Positions 29,892-38,821 of a DNA stretch of 64,000 bases are shown here, piece by piece (position 1 is the first letter of the stretch; the number at the start of each line of letters is the position of its first letter). The DNA is from Richelia intracellularis HH01 (GTDB taxonomy: Bacteria; Cyanobacteriota; Cyanobacteriia; Cyanobacteriales; Nostocaceae), in contig NZ_CAIY01000028.1 of assembly GCF_000350105.1 (NCBI RefSeq), forward strand, positions 1 through 64,000, written 5' to 3'. Position numbers and translations under genes: made by a program. The notes under the pieces are model-generated. The model did no database searches, was not told where the DNA came from, and saw nothing but the letters and a program-made list of their open reading frames with translations.

Positions 29892-30314
29892 ATGGCTAGT
29901 AAACAAGAAGTTAAAAAATATCTTGCCCATTGGTTCCAGCTGGGTATGGTTGTAGTGCCAAGTCGGGGTGGTATTACCTTATCACCCAAAATTGTAATTG
30001 CTGGTGGAAAATATAGTAAGGAATTTGAACAGTGTTGGCAACAAGTAATTTCTTCCCCTAGAACAAAAGATTATTACTTGGAAGGAACTGATCAAACTAT
30101 TAACGAATTACTAACACCTGCTTGGGAAATAGTTGAATGCTCACGCTGCAATATGCCTATTGCAATGCATAGTAAGGGAATGCCTACAGAAATATGTCCT
30201 TGCCATTATTTGAAAACCTGGCCTAATACAGACGTCCCCTCACCAAGATGTCCTGTTGATAGTCGAGTTCATCTCCAGTATATCTGTAATCGATTAGTAA
30301 CTAAAATAATGTAG
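29892..30314 (+). CDS. Conserved cyanobacterial hypothetical protein with Cys motifs
   Basis: A 140-residue protein of unknown function. The N-terminal part (KYLAHWFQLGMVVVPSRGG) looks like a conserved fold; the C-terminal half has paired cysteines, CSRC near residue 80 and CPCH near 99, plus CP near 116, a spacing consistent with zinc binding. It starts at ATG 29892. It stands alone. I believe homologues occur in other filamentous cyanobacteria, but that is from memory of the pattern and not checked. Confidence 0.72.
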   Translation: MASKQEVKKYLAHWFQLGMVVVPSRGGITLSPKIVIAGGKYSKEFEQCWQQVISSPRTKDYYLEGTDQTINELLTPAWEIVECSRCNMPIAMHSKGMPTEICPCHYLKTWPNTDVPSPRCPVDSRVHLQYICNRLVTKIM

Positions 30315-30330
30315 ACACAAGTTAATGAAC

Positions 30331-30624
30331 TTAGTAAAGCTGAGGATGATAGGAAACTCCAACAAAAAAGGGTGGAATGCTAGGTGATTTGAAATCATAC
30401 ATATATATATTATTAACCAAGGAAAACGACAGCTTGGCAGGTTTGTTACTGTTATCAAGTGTATACTCTAAGCCCTTAGGTGCCCATGAATTTCCACAGT
30501 GCACATGAATGCGACCATACAAGTTCAAAAAAGTTAATATTATGTCAATAGAATTAGGAAAACTAAATTCTAATACTAGATAATTACACAGCACAGTAAA
30601 ATTGATCAAGCTGGGTCGATACAA
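30331..30624 (-). CDS. Doubtful 97-aa open frame
   Basis: An open frame between two genes, from ATG 30624 to TAA. The product is hydrophobic and aromatic, with no known domain; the stretch GRIHVHCGNSWAPKGLEYTLD reads more like a protein than random AT-rich translation. It could be a lineage-specific protein or a remnant. I would not rely on it. Confidence 0.25.
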   Translation of the reverse strand: MYRPSLINFTVLCNYLVLEFSFPNSIDIILTFLNLYGRIHVHCGNSWAPKGLEYTLDNSNKPAKLSFSLVNNIYMYDFKSPSIPPFFVGVSYHPQLY

Positions 30625-30696
30625 TAAAATAGTTATTACTTATCCTTATATTTGATTTAGATATATTCTAATGACTCAAATAAGATATTCACTCTA

Positions 30697-32463
30697 CTAT
30701 TGTTTCCTAGAGGATGTTTTATCAGATATGGAATTACTGCTAAGAGCTTGTAAAATTCCTTTTCCAATTAATCCAATTGCTCTTCCCATTACTTTAGTTA
30801 AAATAAATATGATGCCTTTACCTAAAAATGATACTAGTGACTGTAAAAGAGGAGCAATTGCATCCTTAAACTCAAGTACTAAGGTGAAAGATAGAGGAAT
30901 GCCTGTTAGTTGTGATAACTCATGGTTCCGGTGTGCGTAAACTGATGTCCTTGCAATTCCACGATGTGTAAATACAAATATTTGGAACCGACTTTCAAAA
31001 ATTTCTTGGGGCTCTTGAATATAATTTCTCACTCGATATTTCCAGGATAGTTCATTTCTAAACTTTTCCATTACCCTGGTAGAGTCTAATCTTCGATCAT
31101 AGTATTTATCTTTAATATACTTCACATCAGCTAATCTATTGAGTACAGGTTGAATAATACTGTTTCCTACTTGAATCAATAGATTTTCTATCAACATTGA
31201 GCCTCGTTCTTTTGCTTCACTACTGTATGCAGGATACAAATAATTATCTACAGTCAATTCTTCCTGAAATATCAAATAGACAAATAAATCTTTGACAAGA
31301 GGGATTTTACCAATTATTTCTTTTTGAACGGTTTCCCTATCGCGCATAATCCAATCCACTATTTCTATATCTCTACCATTTCTATTTACTTTAGTAAATT
31401 TTCCAAAAAAATCTTTAGTGACTGTTTCCCACAAGTCCATTAGACTATCTATAACTACTTCAGATAATTGGTGAATATTTAAAGAAGAGTCCCTTAAATC
31501 ATCAAGAGAATCGACTAATCTGTGTAGAATTAGGTATAGCAATTCCTGCTTCTTATCATCCCTTAAGATGTCTATTTCTAAGGGTATGTCTGTGAGATTT
31601 TGTAAACTGAATTGTAGCTTGTTGACTACAGATGTAAATAATTCGGATTGAATGGCTTTAGGACTTAGTAAGGGTGGTGCAGTTAGAGATTTTTGTGATG
31701 ACCTAAAAGGGATAGTTTCTCCTATAGTGGAAAAACTTGCACCCATTGTAGATATCTGTTGCTTATTTTCCTGAAAAGACGTTAATAAGAATTGTACCAG
31801 TTTACCAGCTACGATTAATTCTCGTTGTCTCCCTACCAAAATAGCCCTTTCTAAGATAGGAAGTCCAGGTAATTGTAATTTTTCCGTTATACCCACTAAT
31901 GTAAAGTTAATGTAACTCATAGATGACAGTCTAAGATTACGCTTTAACCTGGCTATAAGGGGTAGTTTTATATCATTGGTTGCCTTTGGTTCTTCAGATA
32001 TATCAATTTCTTCCATCCAATAGTTATCACCTGCTATAACCTTCCCCATAGCGATAACCAAATCAGGAATTGGAGTACTTTTGGGGCAGTAGCCATCGAC
32101 ACCTGATTTTTTTGCTGCTAATAACCAACCTACATCTTTTATAGCACTGAAAAGAAACAAAGGTAGATTGGGATACTGGGCTTTTAATTGCTTACATAGA
32201 AGTAAACCCAAATATTGGCTGGAGCGTGATCGACCATTACCCAATTCCATAACTACCAAGTTGACTTGAGTAGGATCTGTTTGTGATAGTTCAGTTAGTA
32301 TTTGAAGTGTAGCAGTGTCAGATTCAACTGTAGCAATAATATGAACTTGGATATATTCTGCCAAAGCTGTCTGTAATCCAAGCCGAAAAATAGGATCTTG
32401 TTCAATTAAAAGTAATTTTATTGGGTGATTGCCCGTGGGAACCTCCTTAGGGGGAAAATTCAT
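30697..32463 (-). CDS. Receiver-like + DUF3685 (Ycf55-like) protein
   Basis: A 588-residue protein. Residues 15-145 have the fold signature of a response-regulator receiver (IKLLLIEQDPIFRLGL, LPLFLFSAIKD, VDGYCPKSTPIPDL with the conserved Lys), but the residue at the phosphorylation position is Glu73 (NLVVMELG) instead of Asp. The remainder is the DUF3685 domain, related to Ycf55 of red-algal plastids. No HTH output domain is seen. Its role is unknown; an atypical, non-phosphorylated signalling domain is inferred. It is leftward and separate from its neighbours. Confidence 0.85.
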   Translation of the reverse strand: MNFPPKEVPTGNHPIKLLLIEQDPIFRLGLQTALAEYIQVHIIATVESDTATLQILTELSQTDPTQVNLVVMELGNGRSRSSQYLGLLLCKQLKAQYPNLPLFLFSAIKDVGWLLAAKKSGVDGYCPKSTPIPDLVIAMGKVIAGDNYWMEEIDISEEPKATNDIKLPLIARLKRNLRLSSMSYINFTLVGITEKLQLPGLPILERAILVGRQRELIVAGKLVQFLLTSFQENKQQISTMGASFSTIGETIPFRSSQKSLTAPPLLSPKAIQSELFTSVVNKLQFSLQNLTDIPLEIDILRDDKKQELLYLILHRLVDSLDDLRDSSLNIHQLSEVVIDSLMDLWETVTKDFFGKFTKVNRNGRDIEIVDWIMRDRETVQKEIIGKIPLVKDLFVYLIFQEELTVDNYLYPAYSSEAKERGSMLIENLLIQVGNSIIQPVLNRLADVKYIKDKYYDRRLDSTRVMEKFRNELSWKYRVRNYIQEPQEIFESRFQIFVFTHRGIARTSVYAHRNHELSQLTGIPLSFTLVLEFKDAIAPLLQSLVSFLGKGIIFILTKVMGRAIGLIGKGILQALSSNSISDKTSSRKQ

Positions 32464-33375
32464 AGCTTGTTTAAAAACACTATCGCTATATTACCCATCC
32501 GACTTGTACATTGCATCTAAGAAATACATAAAAATAATACATACTAACCCCTATTATAAGCTCATGGAAGAAATTTGACATAGGTTTAAGACTGCATATA
32601 TGTCTTGAGCTCTTTCTATATGCTTTTGATTCTTATGGGAGAAATCAAAGGTAATAACTACCGAAAGTTGTAAACAACAGCACTATTTACGATGAACCTA
32701 GATATTCAAAATTAGTTGGGAGAATATCAATTTTGGGTACTTCCATTGTAATACCATCTAATCATGTCATCATATCATTGGAACTCCAAAATAATTGAGT
32801 ATGTCTTTTTTCGCTTGTACTTGAGTATATATTAGGTTATAACAGTCACAAAAATTTATATGTATGAGGTTATGGCTGCAGATTCAACTCCATGACCTCT
32901 CATGCTAGTAAATTGAACATTATTACTGGGAAATAGTACGAAGTAAATGATATATTACCGGGATTTAGTTCTTTTTTTTCAAATATCAGTTTGAAAAATA
33001 GTCTTGCAACGTTATCTTCAATAAACGTTTATTCTAAGTTATGATTTTACGGGCGCGATATGATACATAGTTTTTGAATGCAATATCAACACAGTTATAA
33101 AGTTATTAACATTTATTCTAATATTGCTTTATTTTATGACTAGGCATGTACTACCAAGTTCAAATTAATGTAAATTAGGAAAAGATTAGAGAAGATATTA
33201 GATTTTACAATCCATTGTTATATTTCACCTAATTCAAAAAGTCTATTATATAAAAATATAATTTAGGAAATCTTCTTCTACATGTTTTGCTTACTCATAA
33301 AATAAGCAAAACATGTAGAAGAAGATTTCTATGGAACAAGTTGTTCAACATAATCTCCTCTAGCTTGTGTTTTCC
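32464..33375. other. Gap between NIF3 and Ycf55-like genes
   Basis: About 910 bases between two leftward genes. The only feature is the long palindrome at 33267-33329 just after the NIF3 gene. No coding frame recognised. Confidence 0.55.
33267..33329. repeat. Perfect 27-bp inverted repeat, 9-nt loop
   Basis: Arms 33267-33293 (beginning gaaatcttcttctacatg) and 33303-33329 are exact reverse complements around ctcataaaa. It is the longest perfect stem in the window, 46 bp beyond the stop of the leftward NIF3 gene. A transcriptional stop for that gene is possible, though the T content after it on the minus strand is only moderate. Confidence 0.85.
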
Positions 33376-34179
33376 CTAAGGATAGAAGTGGCGAAAATCC
33401 TCATCCTTTTGACTTAATTCCACCCAATCCACAGGTAGAGATTTTAATTTCTGTACCAAGCGGTTACAAGCCGGACGCTCTGTAGCAAAATGTCCAGCAT
33501 CAACCAAAATCAAGCCCGCATCCCGACTTTCTTGAAATTGGTGAAATTTACAATCAGAAGTCAAATATAACTGAGCACTTGTTTTGGCAGCTTCGGAAAT
33601 GAAGCTTGCTCCTGAGCCACCTAAGACGGCTACCCTAGAAATTTTCTGTTGTAAATCGGTAGTGGGAGAAAATAGTAGTTTAGAAGTATGAAGTTTGGAG
33701 TGTATTTTAATTAATAATTCCTGGAATGTCATACTGTGGGGTAAGTCTCCTACACGACCATAACCCAAATCTTCTTGGGTTGGTATTATAGGTACACTAC
33801 CTTGTAAGGATAAAATTTGTCCCAGCACATCTGATGTACCATCTATAACCTTATCAAAATTAGTATGTGCAGTATAAATACTGATTTTATGAGCAAAAGC
33901 TAACCGTGATATTTCCGTTAATAGATTTCCACTGCATAGTGATTTGATAGGATGTAAAATCAGGGGATGATGGGCAAAAATTAAGTTGATTGGTACACCA
34001 TATTTTTGGATAGCAATTGCTTCATTCATTACTGCTAAAGTCGGTGTAAGACATACTAATACACGTGCTTCTAACTGTAATACCCCCGTTTCAATTTGCC
34101 AGCCACAGTTATCCCAATCTTCCTGCCAAGCAGGACTGACCCATGACTCAAACCAGGTAATTAGATCGACGACTTTCAT
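33376..34179 (-). CDS. NIF3-like dinuclear metal-centre protein
   Basis: A 267-residue member of the NIF3/YbgI family. Metal-binding motifs are visible: IFAHHPLILHP (about 86-97), AHTNFDKVIDGTSDVLG with its Asp, and near the end VDAGHFATERPACNRL. It is usually annotated as a GTP cyclohydrolase I type 2 homologue, but the function of the family is unsettled. It begins at ATG 34179 with no close upstream neighbour. Confidence 0.93.
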   Translation of the reverse strand: MKVVDLITWFESWVSPAWQEDWDNCGWQIETGVLQLEARVLVCLTPTLAVMNEAIAIQKYGVPINLIFAHHPLILHPIKSLCSGNLLTEISRLAFAHKISIYTAHTNFDKVIDGTSDVLGQILSLQGSVPIIPTQEDLGYGRVGDLPHSMTFQELLIKIHSKLHTSKLLFSPTTDLQQKISRVAVLGGSGASFISEAAKTSAQLYLTSDCKFHQFQESRDAGLILVDAGHFATERPACNRLVQKLKSLPVDWVELSQKDEDFRHFYP

Positions 34180-35465
34180 ATTTTTTATTTATCCATCAAA
34201 GTGGCAATCACCTAAATAGAATATACTGCAAGTGTTCATTTATAAAAAATGACTAACTCTAAGTGATTGTAAAAATAGAATTTCTGAAAGCTAGTATATA
34301 TGCTTAATCAATTAAAATACCAATAAGACAACGAACAAAAAAATTCAGCCATATACCCATAATAAAAATGTGAGAAGTTTTGATAAAATAGGTTTTCTTA
34401 ACGATCAAATTTGACAGATATTCTCAGACAAATGACTATGTGAAAAACACAATAGAAAATACAATAGGTTTACCGGAGAACACAAAAAAATAGAAAGTTA
34501 ATAGGTACAATTATAAATGTGGAGAGTTTATTAAAAATCAGGGTGATTAGCTGGTATAAATAACCAACACTCACGACCCCAGATAATAAATATGAGTAAC
34601 AGGCATATAAGTCCCAATCCAAATTATTATTAAGTCAATATATTAAGACTCTATTGACTGCTTAACTTCTAAAAACAAACTCTTTTATCTTATTCCAAGA
34701 TATTTCTCAAAGCTTGATTAAGTTATAAGTTTGTGTTCAGGTAAAGAATAGAATCAAGTTAATTACTGAATAATGATAATTAAAATTATAAAGGGATGGT
34801 ATTATCATAAGTCCAAATCAGGTATCTTATTACACTGGATTTAAATATTCCAACTAATACCATTATACAGGAGTATGAAAACTAAATGGTTTTAATGATT
34901 TGGAGTACTTTGTTCCTAAGTAAGATTCTAATAAGAAATATTACTTATCTAATAGCTAATATTATATCGGACTTATCTACTGGAATAACACCAGATGTTG
35001 GTTTTTCCCAAACTTGCTGGTAGTCTGCCTCGTTTACATCTCCGATTAACACTCCACTCTGTGTTATTATTAATTCTTTGCATATATAATTATGCCAGTT
35101 ATGGTGAGATGATGTTTGATTATCTAAATCATTTCTTATCTTGGGTAAATTGCTCTTTGTAGTTCTATTACTCTGCCTGATGCTTGATTTATAGTTTTTC
35201 TACACCAAATTATTTACTCCACTATTGACTCTATTCATAACTAAATAACTATAATACCCGAATGTACTAACTGCAGAGTTAAATACTACTTCTGGTCTTT
35301 TGTAATTAATAGAAGTGTATGATTCTCACTTCTATCTTGTCATTTTAATTTTCGAGTTTTTAGCTTGTAACTATAAATGCATTAACCAAGAATAAGTTGT
35401 GTGGCTATACACTCCTAACTCGTCTATATTTGCGGCAAAATATGCAAATATTATGTATGAAGGCT
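34180..35465. other. 1.3-kb gap holding a gene remnant
   Basis: AT-rich and mostly without frames, except the minus-strand remnant at 34945-35238 described separately. The left 750 bases show nothing. Confidence 0.6.
34945..35238 (-). pseudogene. Small gene remnant interrupted by an in-frame TAG
   Basis: On the minus strand an ATG (35238-35236) opens a frame that reads MNRVNSGVNNLV, meets TAG at 35202-35200, and then stays open for 84 codons to TAA at 34947-34945. The second half is protein-like (ELIITQSGVLIGDVNEADY, then QQVWEKPTSGVIPVDKSDI and ILAIR at the end) and GC-richer than its surroundings. No start codon occurs early in the open part. I do not recognise the family. It lies downstream of pyrC on the same strand. 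Confidence 0.6.
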
Positions 35466-36788
35466 TTAAACTCCAAATTCTAACATCCGACCTCTCACTT
35501 CTGTATTTATCTTGCCCTTCGCATATGCTACTTGACCACAAACAATAGTGTATATAGGCCATCCAGTCAGTTCCCAACCTTCGAAGGGACTCCAGCCACA
35601 TTTGGTCAATAAGTCTTGGCGCAATACTTTACGGTAAGTATTTAAATCTACTAATACCAAATCTGCATCATATCCAGGAGTTATAGCCCCTTTGTTTTTA
35701 ATAGAATATGCTTTTGCAGGAGCAGTAGACATCCAATTAGCTACTTGAGCTACAGTACAACTTCCCTTCATTGCTGCAGTTAACATCAAGGTTAGAGAGG
35801 TTTCAACTCCTGGCATACCTGAGGGTGATTTAGGATATCTCTGGGATTTTTCTTGTAGGGTATGGGGCGCATGATCTGTCGCGATAAAGTCAATTACCCC
35901 ATCTAGCAGGGATTGCCATAATACTTGATTATCATAAGGCAATCTTAAGGGGGGATTCATCTGTGCCAAAGTTCCTATGTTTGCATACTGATCAGTATTT
36001 AAGAATAAATGTTGGGGTGTCACTTCTGCTGTTACATAGTCAGGTTTATCTTTACGCAGCAGCTCTGCCTCATCACATGTAGACATATGTAAGATATGCA
36101 ATCGGCGTTTATATTTTTTAGATAGTCTTAATGCTAATTGTGTTGCTGATAATGCTGCTTGATTGTCTTGAATTTGAGAGTGAATTGCCGGATCCTGAAT
36201 ATTGGCAAATTCGCACCGTTTTTGGTTGATCCTAGTTTGATCCTCCGCGTGAACAGCAATCAAGCGATCCCCTTTAGAAAAAACCGATTCCAAAATTTCT
36301 TCATTATCTACTAACAAATCTCCAGACATAGAACCCATGAAAATTTTAATGCCAGGGGTCGGGTTTACCTTAAGTAATTCTTCTGTATTTTCTCCCGTTG
36401 CCCCAATAAAAAAGCCATAATTTACCAAGCACTTACTTGCAGCTCTTTTCAGTTTATCATTTAGGGCTTCCTGGTTAATTGTTGGGGGACGAGTATTAGG
36501 CATTTCTAGAAATGAAGTTATACCCCCCTTTACACAAGCACAAGTGGCAGTGAATAAATCTTCTTTGTGTTCCAAGCCAGGTTCCCGAAAGTGAACTTGA
36601 GGATCTATTACCCCTGGCAATAAAGTCAACCCAGTTGCATCAATTTCTGTAGCTGATTTTGTCATTGAAATTCTTGATGCAACTTCCACAATTGAGTGAT
36701 CATAAGTTAGTACATCTCCAACTATAGATTCACCATTAGGCAACAGAATATGAGCATGGCGAATTAGCAAACTACTATGTAATGACAT
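35466..36788 (-). CDS. pyrC: Dihydroorotase
   Basis: A 440-residue class I dihydroorotase, which cyclises carbamoyl aspartate in pyrimidine synthesis. Metal and substrate motifs are GVIDPQVHFREPGLEHKED (about 59-77), EMPNTRPP, a HAED segment, HILHMSTCDEAELL and ATDHAPHTLQEK. The Asp of the TDHAPH motif is the catalytic base. The C-terminus (YDADLVLVDLNTYR, then FEGWELTGWP) is typical of the family. Start at ATG 36788, divergent from lepB. Confidence 0.95.
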   Translation of the reverse strand: MSLHSSLLIRHAHILLPNGESIVGDVLTYDHSIVEVASRISMTKSATEIDATGLTLLPGVIDPQVHFREPGLEHKEDLFTATCACVKGGITSFLEMPNTRPPTINQEALNDKLKRAASKCLVNYGFFIGATGENTEELLKVNPTPGIKIFMGSMSGDLLVDNEEILESVFSKGDRLIAVHAEDQTRINQKRCEFANIQDPAIHSQIQDNQAALSATQLALRLSKKYKRRLHILHMSTCDEAELLRKDKPDYVTAEVTPQHLFLNTDQYANIGTLAQMNPPLRLPYDNQVLWQSLLDGVIDFIATDHAPHTLQEKSQRYPKSPSGMPGVETSLTLMLTAAMKGSCTVAQVANWMSTAPAKAYSIKNKGAITPGYDADLVLVDLNTYRKVLRQDLLTKCGWSPFEGWELTGWPIYTIVCGQVAYAKGKINTEVRGRMLEFGV

Positions 36789-37525
36789 GAAGTTAATTGT
36801 TATATAAGTGGCATCAGGAAAATTTTCAGGGAAAATAATAAAAATACTAGTTTATTTCATGTTTATGGCGGAAAGTACTCCATCCTAATTTAGATGGCTT
36901 TGTCTATTAAATATGAAGAATTATATTCTTTAGTAAACTGGTTATATATTTATTTTTTCTCTAGTAAACATCCATTTTAATAGGTTATACTTAATTATCT
37001 TAAATATTCAGACAATTTTTGTAAAGTGCGACAAAAAACTTGTTATCATATACATAGTTTTTTAAGATTCTTGTGGGTCTATTTTCTGGTAATTATAGAT
37101 CTCAAAATTGAGGCCAATGCAATAATCTGATTTGTAGTCTTTAGTATTATTAATTGATGTTAGAATCATAAGAATTTATTTGATAAATCACTAGAATTTT
37201 CCCTATAGCCTAAAATAGGTGATTGATTTTTTCAAATATTGGTTGAAATTGCTTTTAACCAATATTCATGTAATGTAAATGGTTATTTTGGAAACTTTAG
37301 ATTGTTAAAGTCTTGATGAAAGTTAAAATATTTACTAAAGATGTTACAAAGAAAAACTAGCTATATTATCATCAAGTCAATTAATAAAACAAACAATAAG
37401 TTGAAGAGCAATGACTGATAAAAATTTAGCTACTGAGGTTAAAATCGAGGTGATCATATGGTAAGTCGATATGACCAGCTTACTTAAATAACTGTATACT
37501 ATGGTTTTATACTTATATTTGTTTA
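36789..37525. other. Divergent pyrC-lepB intergenic region
   Basis: About 740 bases. A 14-bp stem (37235-37248 / 37253-37266, loop ttgc) contains one G-T pair that is a legal wobble only in the + strand RNA. A 17-codon frame (MTDKNLATEVKIEVIIW, 37411-37464) ends before lepB and is not supported as a gene. Confidence 0.5.
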
Positions 37526-38170
37526 TTGCAAAATCAGATGTCTGATAATAAATATATCACCCAGCTAAATAACTCCTGGATAGGAGAACTTGTTAGGACT
37601 ATCGGATTAAGTGTTATCCTTGCTCTTGGTATTCGTACATTTGTTGCTGAAGCACGGTGGATTCCTTCTGGTTCTATGGAGCCAACCCTACATGGAACAC
37701 CCAATCAGTGGGAAGCAGATAAAATTATTGTTGATAAGCTCAGCTATAAATTTACTAAGCCACAGCGAGGAGATATTGTAGTTTTTTCTCCTACCCAAGA
37801 GTTAAAGAATGAAAATTACCAAGATGCATTCATCAAACGTGTAGTTGCTCTACCTGGAGAAACAGTAGAACTGAGAGAAGGCAAAGTTTATATCAACAAA
37901 CAGCCATTAAGAGAAAATAGTCGTGCTTTACCTGAACAATTTACCTCAGTAGAAGTCTGCACTTCAGGACAGCGACCACCTTTTCTTTCCAGACCAAAAA
38001 CAATTCCCCTCGATTCATACTTAGTCCTCGGAGATAACCGTGGTAGTAGTTATGATAGCCGTTGTTGGGGGGTAGTACCTAATAGGAATATTATTGGCCG
38101 TGCTGTAATACGTTTTTGGCCCCTTAGTAATATAGGTAGTATTGATAAAGCACCTGTTTATTCGAGATAA
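37526..38170 (+). CDS. lepB: Signal peptidase I
   Basis: A 214-residue type I leader peptidase, which cuts signal peptides from exported proteins at the membrane. One N-terminal membrane helix (about 22-42) precedes the catalytic Ser50 in WIPSGSMEPTL; the catalytic Lys104 is in FIKRVVALPGE; the C-terminal box is LGDNRGSSYDSR. Two starts are possible, TTG 37526 (MQNQMSDN) or ATG 37538; I keep the longer because I recall a similar MQNQ-type start in Nostoc homologues. It is monocistronic. Confidence 0.94.
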   Translation: MQNQMSDNKYITQLNNSWIGELVRTIGLSVILALGIRTFVAEARWIPSGSMEPTLHGTPNQWEADKIIVDKLSYKFTKPQRGDIVVFSPTQELKNENYQDAFIKRVVALPGETVELREGKVYINKQPLRENSRALPEQFTSVEVCTSGQRPPFLSRPKTIPLDSYLVLGDNRGSSYDSRCWGVVPNRNIIGRAVIRFWPLSNIGSIDKAPVYSR

Positions 38171-38821
38171 ATTGAAAATTTATGATTATCACTATATTGA
38201 TACTGATTAGTATACTCATAAAGATATCCTTCTTTTATCATCAAAATTACTCAGCATCTCAAGCAAAAAAGTCAAAAATATGAGGCTTACCAGTGTTTAA
38301 GCAAATAAAACTAATTTTATTTAATACTTAAAAAAATTATAAATGGACTTACAAAATCCTTTTGTTTCTATATAATTATTGGCAATCATAATCATAAAAC
38401 CATGAAAGTATATTGAGAGCTGATATATAGGGAGAAAGACAGTGATAATATGAAAATTAGCTATGCCACCCACCTGAAATCATGATCTTTACATAAAGAT
38501 AATTTGAGTTGTAGGGTAAGTATTATATCAATAATATTATATATATAATTCAGATGCCTGAGAATATATGCTATACAGCATACCTTACACCTTGAGTTTA
38601 GACTAGAAAAATAAAGAGGAGAATGTAAGGTGGTAGTTCGCTTTTAGGATGACTTTGATTACAGGATTTCCAATTAGTTGATATTAATAATTGGAAAAGA
38701 CTTTTAGATAGAAGAAAACCAATATTTATTTTTACATTTGGAGATATTTTTTTCGTTTAACATTACTGGATGATTAACACACACATAAAATGAAAATTTC
38801 TACATATTTACATATGACATT
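38171..38821. other. Gap between lepB and the ABC ATPase gene
   Basis: About 650 bases between convergent genes. No frame, hairpin or RNA gene is recognised. Confidence 0.55.
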
